Shown here in pieces: positions 1 to 8,877 of a stretch of DNA of 9,467 nucleotides; position 1 is the stretch's first letter; the number at the start of each line of letters is the position of its first letter. Source of the DNA: Actinomycetes bacterium (GTDB lineage Bacteria; Actinomycetota; Actinomycetes; Actinomycetales; Microbacteriaceae); contig JAEWKY010000040.1 in NCBI GenBank assembly GCA_023457615.1, forward strand, positions 1 through 9,467, written 5' to 3'. Both the position numbers and the translations under genes were made by a program. The notes beneath the pieces were generated by a model that saw nothing but the letters and a program-made list of their open reading frames with translations, ran no database searches and was not told the DNA's origin.

Positions 1-331
<331 letters not shown>

Positions 332-452
332 TCAGTTTTGCTGATACTCGCGTCCACTTGTAGCTCTTGACGTACGGTCGAGAGCAGACTCGCAAGAGTC
401 CGCACACTTGTCAGTGAACTCAGGTCCACTGATCGACATGCAAGTCAATAGT
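332..452 (+). other. 23S-5S internal transcribed spacer with several hairpins
   Basis: This 121-base spacer contains no tRNA and no convincing ORF. It holds a run of inverted repeats. At its 5' edge ATCAG (331-335) pairs with CTGAT (341-345). GCTCTTGAC (363-371) pairs with GTCGAGAGC (377-385), including one G-T wobble, over a 5-base loop. GACTC (387-391) pairs with GAGTC (396-400) over a GCAA tetraloop. ACTTG plus TCAGTG (406-416) pair with CACTGA (427-432) and CAAGT (441-445), with a bulge between the two arms. The second and third helices touch, so a fold may choose between extensions. Such structures usually guide rRNA processing; that role is inferred here. Confidence 0.75.
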
Positions 453-569
453 GTTACGGCGGCCATAGCGTTGGGGAAACGCCCGGTTACATTCCGAACC
501 CGGAAGCTAAGACCAACAGCGCCGATGGTACTGCAGGGGCGACCCTGTGGGAGAGTAGGACACCGCCGG
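453..569 (+). rRNA. rrf: 5S ribosomal RNA
   Basis: This is a full-length 5S rRNA of about 117 bases. It starts GTTACGGCGGCCATAGCG, carries the conserved CCCGGTTACATTCCGAACCC and GGAAGCTAAG segments in the middle, and ends GAGTAGGACACCGCCGG. Helix I forms between CGGCGG (457-462) and CCGCCG (563-568). The gene follows the 23S gene in the usual 23S-5S order and is the last gene of the ribosomal operon. Ends are set by analogy to other actinobacterial 5S genes and could move by one or two bases. Confidence 0.97.
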
Positions 570-578
570 ACTTCTTTC

Positions 579-615
579 AGAAAGGGGCTACCCGTCACAC
601 GGGTAGCCCCTTTCT
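579..615 (+). terminator. Rho-independent terminator of the rRNA operon
   Basis: A perfect 17-bp stem (579-595 with 599-615) closes a 3-base CAC loop. The core is GGGGCTACCCGT, and the outer pairs are A-T rich (AGAAA with TTTCT), so the T-rich side of the stem doubles as the weak U tract, followed by TCGTT. It begins ten bases after the 5S gene, where an rRNA terminator is expected. Little room (616-670) is left before the next coding region. Confidence 0.93.
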
Positions 616-670
616 TCGTTAACCGCCGATCGGAGCAACGCACCGTCGGCACGTCCCGCCAGGAGCACCG

Positions 671-1777
671 ATGAGCGACCCGTCGTCGCGACGCCCGAAG
701 CCACGCACCGATCGCACGCCGCCCGGTGGTGGCGCGGGGGCCCGCAAGCCGCGCGAGGGCGGCGGCCAGAAGCCCTACGGGCGCAAGCCCGCCGACGGCG
801 AGGGCGGGGAGCGCAAGCCGTACGAGCGCAAGCCGGCCGATGGCGAGCGGAAGCCCTACGGGCGCAAACCCGCCGAGGGCGCTCGAGGTGACCGGAAGCC
901 GTACGACCGTCCCACGGCCGACGGCGCTCGGCGCGATCGCTCGTCGTCCGACCGCAATCCCTCCGACCGCACGCCGTACGACCGCAAGCCCGCCGACGGC
1001 CCCCGCGGCGAGCGACGGCCGTTCGACCGCGCGGCCCGTCCGCCGCGCTCCGACGCCGACGAGAGCTCGCGTCCTCGCCACGACGATCCCGAGATCCCGG
1101 AGACAATCGCCGCGAACCAGCTGGACCGCGTCGCGCGGAACGAGCTCAAGACGCTCAGCAAGGACAACGCCGACTGGGTCGCCCGCCATCTCGTGATGGC
1201 CGGTGCCCTGATCGACGAGAGCCCCGAGCTCGCCCACAAGCACGCTCTCGCGGCGGGCCGACGCGCCGGACGCATCGCGGTCGTGCGCGAGTCGGTCGGC
1301 ATCACGGCCTACGCGATCGGCGAGTTCGAGCTCGCCCTGCGCGAGCTGCGCACCTACCGCCGGCTCTCGGGCAAGGACGACCAGCTGCCGCTCATGGTCG
1401 ACAGCGAGCGCGGCATCGGGCGACCCGAGAAGGCGCTCGAGCTCGGCCGCTCCGTGCCGAGGGCGACGCTCGATCCGGCCGTGCAGGTGGCTCTCGCGAT
1501 CGCGATGTCGGGCGCGCGACTCGATCTCGGGCAGGCGGAGGCGGCTCTCGTCGAGCTGCAGATCCCGCAGCTCGATCCCGAGCGGGCGTTCTCGTGGAGC
1601 CCCGCTCTGTTCGACGCCTACGCGACCGTGCTCGAGGACCTCGGGCGCACCGACGAGGCCGAGCAGTGGTGGCAGCGTTCGGACCGCGCCACGATCGCGC
1701 TCGAGCGCGCCGCCCTCCCGGAGGGCGAGGACACCGTCGAGATCATCGACGAGGACTGGGACCCGGATGCCCACTGA
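671..1777 (+). CDS. TPR-like protein with basic repetitive N-terminus (Rv1691-like)
   Basis: A 368-residue protein of unknown function. The start is fixed by AGGAG at 661-665, five bases before the ATG. Residues 1-139 are low complexity, rich in Arg, Lys, Pro, Gly and Asp, with repeats of the type RKPYGRKPADG; this part looks disordered and could bind RNA or other polyanions (inference). Residues 140-355 are predicted helical with TPR-like helix pairs, for example around SPELAHKHALAAGRRAG and GEFELALRELRTYRRL, and the tail is acidic. There is no signal peptide and no membrane segment. Position just upstream of the HAD gene matches Rv1691 of M. tuberculosis, a conserved protein without a known role; the long basic N-terminus makes this protein larger than I recall for that homolog. 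It overlaps the next gene by 11 bases, suggesting coupled translation. Family assignment rests on context and helix pattern. Confidence 0.9.
   Translation: MSDPSSRRPKPRTDRTPPGGGAGARKPREGGGQKPYGRKPADGEGGERKPYERKPADGERKPYGRKPAEGARGDRKPYDRPTADGARRDRSSSDRNPSDRTPYDRKPADGPRGERRPFDRAARPPRSDADESSRPRHDDPEIPETIAANQLDRVARNELKTLSKDNADWVARHLVMAGALIDESPELAHKHALAAGRRAGRIAVVRESVGITAYAIGEFELALRELRTYRRLSGKDDQLPLMVDSERGIGRPEKALELGRSVPRATLDPAVQVALAIAMSGARLDLGQAEAALVELQIPQLDPERAFSWSPALFDAYATVLEDLGRTDEAEQWWQRSDRATIALERAALPEGEDTVEIIDEDWDPDAH
770..1030 (+). repeat. Degenerate in-frame tandem repeat coding for KPYxRKPADG units
   Basis: Residues 34-120 of the TPR-like protein consist of imperfect units built on KPY-x-RKPADG. 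Unit cores start at residues 34, 49, 61, 76, 101 (TPY variant) and 115 (RPF variant), spaced 12 to 15 residues apart with one skipped unit at about 90. At DNA level CGCAAGCC and CCGCCGACGGC recur with synonymous changes, so the array is old enough to have drifted, yet the reading frame and the amino-acid pattern are kept. Confidence 0.8.
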
Positions 1778-2825
1778 GCCGACTCGTGCCGAGCGACTCC
1801 CGAAGGGCGCGCCGCTCCAGGGCGTCGACCTGCTCCTGGCCGACCTCGACGGCGTCGTCTACAAGGGCGCGGGCGCCATCCCGCACGCGGTGGACAGCCT
1901 CAACCGCGTGCAGCGCGGCATCCGGGTCGGCTACCTGACCAACAACGCCTCGCGCACCGACGCGACGGTCGCCGCGCACCTGTCCGAGCTCGGGCTGAGC
2001 GTGCGGCCGGCCGACGTCGTCACGTCGCCGCAGGCCGCGGTGAAGCTGCTCGCCGACCTCGCGGCGCCCGGCAGCCGCATCCTGGTGGTCGGCGGCGAGG
2101 GACTCACGAGCGAGGTCGAGCGCGCGGGGTTCGTCGTCGTGCGCTCGGCCGACGATGCACCGGCGGCCGTGATCCAGGGGTTCGCCCCGCACGTCGCCTG
2201 GACGGATCTCGCGGAGGCCGCCTTCGCCCTGCGGACGCCCCGCGACGGCGAGGGCATCCCGTGGGTCGCGACCAACACCGACTGGACGATCCCGCAGGCG
2301 CGCGGCACGGCGCCCGGCAATGGCACCCTCGTGTCGGCGGTGCACACGGCGGTCGGACGACTCCCCGTCGTCGCCGGCAAGCCCGAGCGCGCGATCTTCG
2401 AGGCCGCATCCGCCCGTTTCGGCGCCGCGCGCCCGCTCGTCGTGGGCGACCGGCTCGACACCGACATCCTCGGCGCGAACCGGGCCGGGATGATCTCCGC
2501 CCTCGTGCTCACCGGCATCGACGGCCCCAAGCAGGTGCTCGCCGCCGAGCCGGACTCGCGGCCGGGATTCGTGCTCGAGGACCTGCGCGACCTGTTCGCC
2601 CCCTATCCGGTCGCGAACGAGAAGATCTCGCGCGGCGTACGGCTCGTCTCCGTCGGCCGCGCCGTCGTGCGGCACGAGGGCCGGGCCGTGACCCTCGACC
2701 GCGCGGGCTCGCCGATCGACGTGCTGCGCGCGGCCGCCGCGACCGTGTGGGGCGCGGGGGTGCCGATCTACGCGCTCGAGATCGCGCCCGAGCTCTACGC
2801 CGCGCAGCTATCGTGGGGATCATGA
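1767..2825 (+). CDS. HAD-IIA family phosphatase (Rv1692-like, possible glycerol-3-phosphate phosphatase)
   Basis: A 352-residue cytoplasmic phosphatase of the HAD superfamily, NagD/PGP-like class IIA. Motif I is DLDGVVYKG with the nucleophile and acid Asp26 and Asp28. Motif II is YLTNNAS with Thr58-Asn59-Asn60. Motif III Lys205 lies in AGKPE, and motif IV is GDRLDTD with Asp228 and Asp233. The cap domain lies between motifs II and III. After about residue 284 there is an extension of some 70 residues beyond the HAD fold. The M. tuberculosis neighbour-equivalent Rv1692 has been reported to dephosphorylate glycerol 3-phosphate in phospholipid headgroup recycling; the same substrate here is inferred from synteny and class only. 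The ATG overlaps the preceding gene by 11 bases with GAGGA at 1751-1755, somewhat far upstream. It ends in a 4-base ATGA overlap with the next small gene. Confidence 0.93.
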   Translation: MPTEPTRAERLPKGAPLQGVDLLLADLDGVVYKGAGAIPHAVDSLNRVQRGIRVGYLTNNASRTDATVAAHLSELGLSVRPADVVTSPQAAVKLLADLAAPGSRILVVGGEGLTSEVERAGFVVVRSADDAPAAVIQGFAPHVAWTDLAEAAFALRTPRDGEGIPWVATNTDWTIPQARGTAPGNGTLVSAVHTAVGRLPVVAGKPERAIFEAASARFGAARPLVVGDRLDTDILGANRAGMISALVLTGIDGPKQVLAAEPDSRPGFVLEDLRDLFAPYPVANEKISRGVRLVSVGRAVVRHEGRAVTLDRAGSPIDVLRAAAATVWGAGVPIYALEIAPELYAAQLSWGS

Positions 2826-2965
2826 CCGACGACTCCGACGCCCTGCTCTCGCGGCTCAAGGTCATCGAGGATCAGCCTCTCGAGGCGCGGGCCGAGCAGC
2901 TCGCCCAGGTCTACGACGAGCTCAAGGCGACGCTCGACTCCGGCGACGCGCGGCCCGGTGCCTAG
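2822..2965 (+). CDS. Small conserved protein (Rv1693-like), 47 residues
   Basis: A 47-codon gene starting MTDDSDALLSRLKVIE and ending DARPGA with a TAG stop. Its ATG overlaps the HAD stop codon as ATGA, which favours coupled translation. The product is acidic and almost wholly helical, with a heptad-like spacing of Leu, Ile and Val in residues 8-38, so it may form a short coiled coil. There are no Cys residues, membrane segments or known motifs. A small gene in the same place between the HAD phosphatase and tlyA exists in M. tuberculosis (Rv1693, function unknown). It is too short for many gene-length cut-offs. Function is unknown; reality of the gene is supported by overlap, codon use and synteny. 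Confidence 0.85.
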   Translation: MTDDSDALLSRLKVIEDQPLEARAEQLAQVYDELKATLDSGDARPGA

Positions 2966-2986
2966 CGCCCGGACCCGGCGCCTCCC

Positions 2987-3781
2987 GTGACCGACGCCGC
3001 ACGCCTCGACGCGGAGCTCGTCCGCCGCGGGCTCGCCCGTTCCCGCGCGCTCGCGGTCGCCGCGATCGAGGAGGGCCGGGTCAGCGTCGACGGCAAGGTC
3101 GTCGCGAAGGCCGCGCTCAAGGTCGGGGCGGAGGCCGAGCTCGCGATCGAGGGCGAGCACCGCTACGTGAGCCGGGCCGCTCTCAAGCTGGTCGCGGCGC
3201 TCGACGCGTTCGCCGTCGATCCCGCCGGCCGGCTCGCCCTCGACCTCGGCGCGTCGACGGGCGGATTCACCCAGGTGCTGCTCGAGCGCGGCGCGCGTGA
3301 GGTCGTCGCGCTCGACGTCGGCCACGGTCAGCTCGCCGACGTGGTGCGCCGCGATCCGCGGGTGCGCGTCGTCGAGGGCGTCAACGCCCGGTCCCTGGAC
3401 GCCGCCGGGCTCGCCGCGGTGTCGGGCACGACCGCGACGCCCGACCTCGTCGTCGGCGACCTCTCGTTCATCTCTCTCGGGCACATCGTCCCCGCGCTCG
3501 TCGCGACCACCCCGGGCGCCGAGCTCGTGCTGCTCGTCAAGCCGCAGTTCGAGGTCGGGCGGCAGGGCGTGCGCGAGGGCATCGTGCGCGACCGCGGGCT
3601 GCGCCAGGATGCCGTGGCCGGCGTGGTCTGGACGCTGTGGGACGCGGGCTTCGCGACGGCCGGCATCGCCCCCTCCCCAGTGCTCGGCGGCAACGGGAAT
3701 CAGGAGTATCTCCTCTGGGCGCGGCCCGCTGTCGGAGCCGATCCACCAGAATGGGAGAGCGCGATCGCCGATCTGCCGTGA
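2987..3781 (+). CDS. tlyA: TlyA, rRNA 2'-O-methyltransferase (16S/23S cytidine)
   Basis: A 264-residue protein with an N-terminal S4 RNA-binding domain (residues 6-60) and an FtsJ/RrmJ-type SAM-dependent methyltransferase domain (from about 66). The SAM-binding motif is LDLGASTGGFT (residues 85-95). The K-D-K-E catalytic set appears as Lys67, Asp158, Lys185 (in VKPQFE) and Glu240 (in NQEYLLW), close in spacing to M. tuberculosis TlyA. That enzyme methylates C1409 of 16S and C1920 of 23S rRNA, and its loss gives capreomycin and viomycin resistance; older records call the family hemolysin A. The linker reads HRYV at 58-61 where the mycobacterial enzyme has RAWV. The start is GTG, 21 bases after the small gene, without a clear Shine-Dalgarno sequence. 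NAD kinase follows after 14 bases. Confidence 0.96.
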   Translation: MTDAARLDAELVRRGLARSRALAVAAIEEGRVSVDGKVVAKAALKVGAEAELAIEGEHRYVSRAALKLVAALDAFAVDPAGRLALDLGASTGGFTQVLLERGAREVVALDVGHGQLADVVRRDPRVRVVEGVNARSLDAAGLAAVSGTTATPDLVVGDLSFISLGHIVPALVATTPGAELVLLVKPQFEVGRQGVREGIVRDRGLRQDAVAGVVWTLWDAGFATAGIAPSPVLGGNGNQEYLLWARPAVGADPPEWESAIADLP

Positions 3782-3786
3782 CGACT

Positions 3787-3791
3787 AGGAG
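3787..3791 (+). promoter_or_regulatory. Ribosome binding site that fixes the NAD kinase start
   Basis: AGGAG lies four bases before the GTG at 3796. A second in-frame GTG at 3778 overlaps the tlyA stop but has no such site before it, so 3796 is the better start. Confidence 0.7.
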
Positions 3792-3795
3792 TTCC

Positions 3796-4761
3796 GTGAG
3801 CACCCAACGCCACCTCCTCGTCGTCGCGCACACCGGGCGCGCCGATTCCCTCGAGGCCGGTGTCGAGGTCTGCCGTCAGCTCATCGCGGCGGGGCTCACG
3901 CCGGTGCTCTCTCCCGACGAGCATCGCGACCTCCTGACGACCGCCCCCGACCTCGCGCCGGTCGCGGTGCTCGGCACCGACGTCGCGAAGACCGAGCTCG
4001 AGCTCGTGATCGTGCTCGGCGGCGACGGCACGATCCTGCGCGCCGCCGAGCTCGCGCGCGGGTGCGACGCCCCGCTGCTCGGGGTCAACCTCGGGCACGT
4101 GGGATTCCTCGCCGAGGCCGAGCGCGAGGATCTGCACGTCGCCGTCGAGCGCGCGCTCGCCCGCGACTACATCGTCGAGGAGCGCATGACGCTCGCGGTG
4201 CGCGTGAAGGTGGATGCCGAGGTCGTCTACGAGACCTGGGCCCTCAACGAGGCCTCGGTCGAGAAGGCCAGTCGCGAGCGGTCGATGGAGGTCGCGATCG
4301 AGGTCGACGGTCGGCCCATCTCGACCTTCGGCTGCGACGGGGTCGTCATGTCCACGCCGACGGGGTCGACCGCCTACTCGTTCTCGGCGGGCGGGCCTGT
4401 CGTCTGGCCGACCGTCGAGGCGCTGCTCATGGTGCCGCTCTCGGCGCACGCGCTGTTCGCGCGCCCGCTCGTCGTGGGCCCCGAGTCGTCCCTCGCGGTG
4501 GAGCTGCTGCGGCGCACGCCCGGCGCCGGCGTGCTGTGGGCCGACGGCCGGCGCACGTTCGAGCTGCCGCCCGCCGCGCGCGTGGTCGTGCGACGGTCGC
4601 CCGTGCCCGTGCGTCTGGCTCGGCTGAGCCCGCGGCCCTTCGCGGAGCGCCTCGTCAACAAGTTCGAGCTCCCGGTCGCCGGCTGGCGCGGCCCCACGAG
4701 CGGCGACACGGCCGCCGACGAGACCCCGCGTTCCGCGTCGGAGAGGCGGGAGCTCCGATGA
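3796..4761 (+). CDS. nadK: NAD kinase
   Basis: A 321-residue cytosolic enzyme that phosphorylates NAD to NADP, in bacteria using ATP or, in many actinobacteria, polyphosphate (hence the alternative name ppnK). The GGDGT motif sits at residues 75-79 with catalytic Asp77. The NE motif (Asn151-Glu152, in ALNEASVEK) and the glycine-rich STPTGSTAY segment (186-194), followed by SFSAGGP, are all intact. The C-terminal beta sandwich ends with ADGRRTFELP, and a short hydrophilic tail follows. Length is slightly above the 290-310 residues usual for the family because of that tail. It sits between tlyA and recN as in M. tuberculosis and ends in an ATGA overlap with recN. Confidence 0.97.
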   Translation: MSTQRHLLVVAHTGRADSLEAGVEVCRQLIAAGLTPVLSPDEHRDLLTTAPDLAPVAVLGTDVAKTELELVIVLGGDGTILRAAELARGCDAPLLGVNLGHVGFLAEAEREDLHVAVERALARDYIVEERMTLAVRVKVDAEVVYETWALNEASVEKASRERSMEVAIEVDGRPISTFGCDGVVMSTPTGSTAYSFSAGGPVVWPTVEALLMVPLSAHALFARPLVVGPESSLAVELLRRTPGAGVLWADGRRTFELPPAARVVVRRSPVPVRLARLSPRPFAERLVNKFELPVAGWRGPTSGDTAADETPRSASERRELR

Positions 4762-6476
4762 TCGAGGAGATCTCGATCCGCGATCTCGGGGTCATCGGCG
4801 AGGCACGGCTCCCGCTCGGCCCGGGGTTCACGGCGCTCACCGGCGAGACGGGCGCGGGCAAGACCATGGTCGTCACGGCGCTCGGCCTGCTGCTCGGCGA
4901 CCGCGGCGACAGCGGCGCCGTCCGCTCGGGGAGCGCGCAGGCGGTCGTCGAGGGCCACTGGGAGGTCGCGGCGGACGGCGCGGTCGCGCACCGCGTGCGG
5001 GATGCCGGCGGCGACGTCGATCCGGCCGGTGACGCGGCGCGGGCGCATCTCGTGCTCGGACGCTCGGTCGGGGCGGACGGGCGCAGCCGGGCGAGCGTCG
5101 GAGGCCGCGCGGCGCCGGTCGGTGTGCTCGCGGAGCTCGCGCCGCAGCTCGTCGTCGTGCACGGCCAGTCGGAGCAGCTGCGTCTCAAGTCGGCGGTCGC
5201 GCAGCGCGAGGCCCTCGACAGGTTCGCGGGCGGGGGGTTCGCCACCGTGCTGGGCGACTACCGGGAGGCCTTCGAGCGCTGGCAGGCCGACCGCGCCGAG
5301 CTCGATCTGCTGATCGCCGAGCGCGATCGCCGTGCTCGCGAGGCCGACGAGCTGCGCGTGGCGATGACCGAGATCGAGGCGGCGGCGCCGCAGCGCGGGG
5401 AGGACGTCGCCCTCGCCGAGCAGGCCGAGCGGCTCACCAATCTCGAAGATCTCCGCATCGCGGCCACCGAGGCGCGCGAAGCGGTGTCGGCGCAGCTCAC
5501 CGACGGCACCGGAACCCCCGACGCCACCGCGCTCGTCGATGCCGCCCGTCGCGCGCTCGATCGCGTCGTGGGCCACGACCCCGCGCTCGCCCCGATCGGC
5601 GAGCAGCTCGCGGCGGCCTCGTTCGCCCTGGCCGAGATCTCCGGCGCCCTCTCGAGCTACCTCGGGGCGCTCGACGCCGACGGCGCTCGCGAGCTCGAGG
5701 GCATCCAGGAGCGTCGCGCGACCCTCAACGCGCTCGTGCGCCGCTACGGTCCCACGCTCGACGACGTCGTCGACCAGCTGGAGTCCGGCAGCACGCGACT
5801 GCTCGAGCTCGACGGCGACGCCGATCGCGTGGAGCGTCTCGCCGAGGAGGTCGACGCCGGCCTCACGCGCGTGCGCGAGCTCGCCGCCCGGCTCTCCGAG
5901 CTGCGGCGCGAGGCGGCGGCGCGGCTCGAGTCGGCGGTCTCCGACGAGCTGCACGCCCTCGCGATGCCCGACGCCCGGCTGACGGTCGAGATCGTCGAGC
6001 GCGAGCTGACGCTCACCGGGCACGACCAGGTGAGTCTCCTGCTGCAGCCTCATCCCGGCGCGGAGCCGCGGCCCGTCGGCAAGGGCGCCTCGGGCGGCGA
6101 GCTCTCGCGCGTCATGCTCGCGATCGAGGTCGTGCTCGCGGGGTCCGACCCGGTGCCGACGTTCGTCTTCGACGAGGTCGACGCGGGGGTCGGCGGCGCG
6201 AGTGCGACGGAGATCGGGCGACGTCTCGCGCGGCTCGCGCAGGACTCGCAGGTGATCGTCGTCACGCACCTCGCGCAGGTCGCCGCGTTCGCCACGAACC
6301 ATCTCGTGGTCGAGAAGGGCACCGACGGAGCGGTCACGACGAGCAACGTGCGTCTCGTGCACGCCGACGACCGCGCCCAGGAGATGGCCCGGCTGCTCTC
6401 GGGCTCGCCCGACTCCGAGCACGCCCTCGCGCACGCGCGAGAACTGCTCGAGCAGGCGCACGGCCGCTGGCAGTGA
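4758..6476 (+). CDS. recN: DNA repair ATPase RecN
   Basis: A 572-residue SMC-like ATPase that acts early at DNA double-strand breaks, holding DNA ends or sister chromatids during RecA-dependent repair. Residues 1-150 form the N-terminal ATPase half with Walker A GETGAGKT (29-36). Residues about 155-385 are the antiparallel coiled-coil arm, rich in Glu, Arg, Ala and Leu. The C-terminal half carries the ABC signature KGASGGELSR (442-451), Walker B FDEVDAG with Asp472-Glu473, and the switch His504 in VTHLAQVA. Length is typical. The ATG overlaps the NAD kinase stop as ATGA, with GGGAG at 4748-4752 as ribosome binding site. No LexA-type SOS box (TCGAAC-N4-GTTCGA) stands before it, and the gene has no room for its own promoter, so it is probably expressed with the genes upstream. 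Confidence 0.97.
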   Translation: MIEEISIRDLGVIGEARLPLGPGFTALTGETGAGKTMVVTALGLLLGDRGDSGAVRSGSAQAVVEGHWEVAADGAVAHRVRDAGGDVDPAGDAARAHLVLGRSVGADGRSRASVGGRAAPVGVLAELAPQLVVVHGQSEQLRLKSAVAQREALDRFAGGGFATVLGDYREAFERWQADRAELDLLIAERDRRAREADELRVAMTEIEAAAPQRGEDVALAEQAERLTNLEDLRIAATEAREAVSAQLTDGTGTPDATALVDAARRALDRVVGHDPALAPIGEQLAAASFALAEISGALSSYLGALDADGARELEGIQERRATLNALVRRYGPTLDDVVDQLESGSTRLLELDGDADRVERLAEEVDAGLTRVRELAARLSELRREAAARLESAVSDELHALAMPDARLTVEIVERELTLTGHDQVSLLLQPHPGAEPRPVGKGASGGELSRVMLAIEVVLAGSDPVPTFVFDEVDAGVGGASATEIGRRLARLAQDSQVIVVTHLAQVAAFATNHLVVEKGTDGAVTTSNVRLVHADDRAQEMARLLSGSPDSEHALAHARELLEQAHGRWQ

Positions 6477-6511
6477 CCACGCCCGCGAGACCTGGGGAGT
6501 GGCGCGCGCGT

Positions 6512-6529
6512 GTCACAGCGCAGCGTGAC
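6512..6529 (+). promoter_or_regulatory. Dyad GTCAC-N8-GTGAC upstream of pyrG
   Basis: A perfect 5-base inverted repeat separated by eight bases lies in the 77-base recN-pyrG gap, centred about 33 bases before the pyrG GTG. It covers the place where a -35 element would sit for the -10 candidate at 6540, so it could be a repressor operator or a small hairpin. It matches no operator I recognise, and an inverted repeat this short can arise by chance. Confidence 0.3.
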
Positions 6530-6539
6530 CATCCTGGGA

Positions 6540-6545
6540 TACGCT
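6540..6545 (+). promoter_or_regulatory. Possible -10 element of a pyrG promoter
   Basis: TACGCT fits the actinobacterial TAnnnT pattern and stands eight bases before the GTG at 6554, so a transcript would start at or next to the start codon. No TTGACA-like -35 is seen at the proper distance. This is the only gap in the gene series large enough to hold a promoter. Confidence 0.35.
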
Positions 6546-6553
6546 GAAACCCC

Positions 6554-8277
<1,724 letters not shown>

Positions 8278-8281
<4 letters not shown>

Positions 8282-8877
8282 CCGACCTCGACGCGCTGCG
8301 CGCGGGTCCGCTCGCCGATCTGGCCGACCCGGCGCCGCTCGTCGAGCGCGAGACGGTCTTCGCGGGCCGCGTCTGGGACATCGTGCGCGACACGGTGACC
8401 TTCGGCGGCGGATCGATGGTGCGCGAGTACACCGCGCACACGGGGGCGGTCGCGATCGCCGCGATCGACGACGACGGACGCCTGCTGCTCATCAACCAGT
8501 ACCGCCATCCGATCGGCACGCGCGACTGGGAGCTCCCCGCCGGACTGCTCGACCAGCCGGGGGAGCCGCCGCTCGAGGCGGCGCGACGCGAGCTCGCCGA
8601 GGAGGCCGACCTGGTCGCCGCCGAGTGGGAGCCGCTCACGAGCTTCTTCTCGTCGCCCGGCGGCAGCAACGAGGTGATCACCATCTTCGAGGCCCGCGGG
8701 CTCTCGGCCGCGCCCGAGGTGCACGACCGCACCGACGAGGAGGCCGAGATCGTGACCCGCTGGGTCGACCTCGACGAGGCGCTCGAGGCGGTGCGCGCCG
8801 GCCGGCTCCGCAACGCGCCGCTGATCATCGCGCTGCTCACCCTCCGGGCCCGACGTGGATCCGCAGCCGCCGGCTGA
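8278..8877 (+). CDS. Nudix hydrolase, ADP-ribose pyrophosphatase-like (Rv1700-like)
   Basis: A 199-residue Nudix enzyme that probably splits ADP-ribose to AMP and ribose 5-phosphate with a divalent metal. The N-terminal strand region (residues 22-55, with FAGRVWDI and VREYTAHTGAVAI) is typical of the ADPRase subgroup, as are QYRHPIG and WELPAGLLD. The Nudix box runs GLLDQPGE to RRELAEEADL and holds the catalytic REL-EE glutamates; the usual Gly after EEx is Asp, and one residue is inserted between the first Gly and Glu, the latter as I recall for Rv1700. SPGGSNE after the box is also typical for ADP-ribose hydrolases. GTG start overlapping the pyrG stop as GTGA; no separate promoter. Other sugar-nucleotide substrates cannot be excluded. 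Confidence 0.93.

Noticed and set aside
361..374. A boxA-like antitermination sequence (TAGCTCTTGACGT) in the 23S-5S spacer
   Set aside because: It matches the TGCTCTTTAACA type only loosely and forms one arm of a better-supported hairpin; no boxB or boxC context is visible.
332..1774. A 480-codon open frame on the minus strand across the spacer, 5S gene and TPR-like gene
   Set aside because: It runs through the 5S gene and terminator and is antisense to a gene with a good ribosome binding site. Long antisense frames are expected at this GC content, and its apparent repeats mirror the repeats of the + strand gene.
4700..4760. An SOS box or separate promoter for recN
   Set aside because: No TCGAAC-N4-GTTCGA-like site is present and the start overlaps the NAD kinase stop.
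6491..6530. A recN terminator or a pyrG attenuator of the reiterative-transcription type
   Set aside because: There is no GC-rich stem followed by a T tract, and no run of initial G residues with a downstream terminator as in Bacillus pyrG. Only the short dyad remains.
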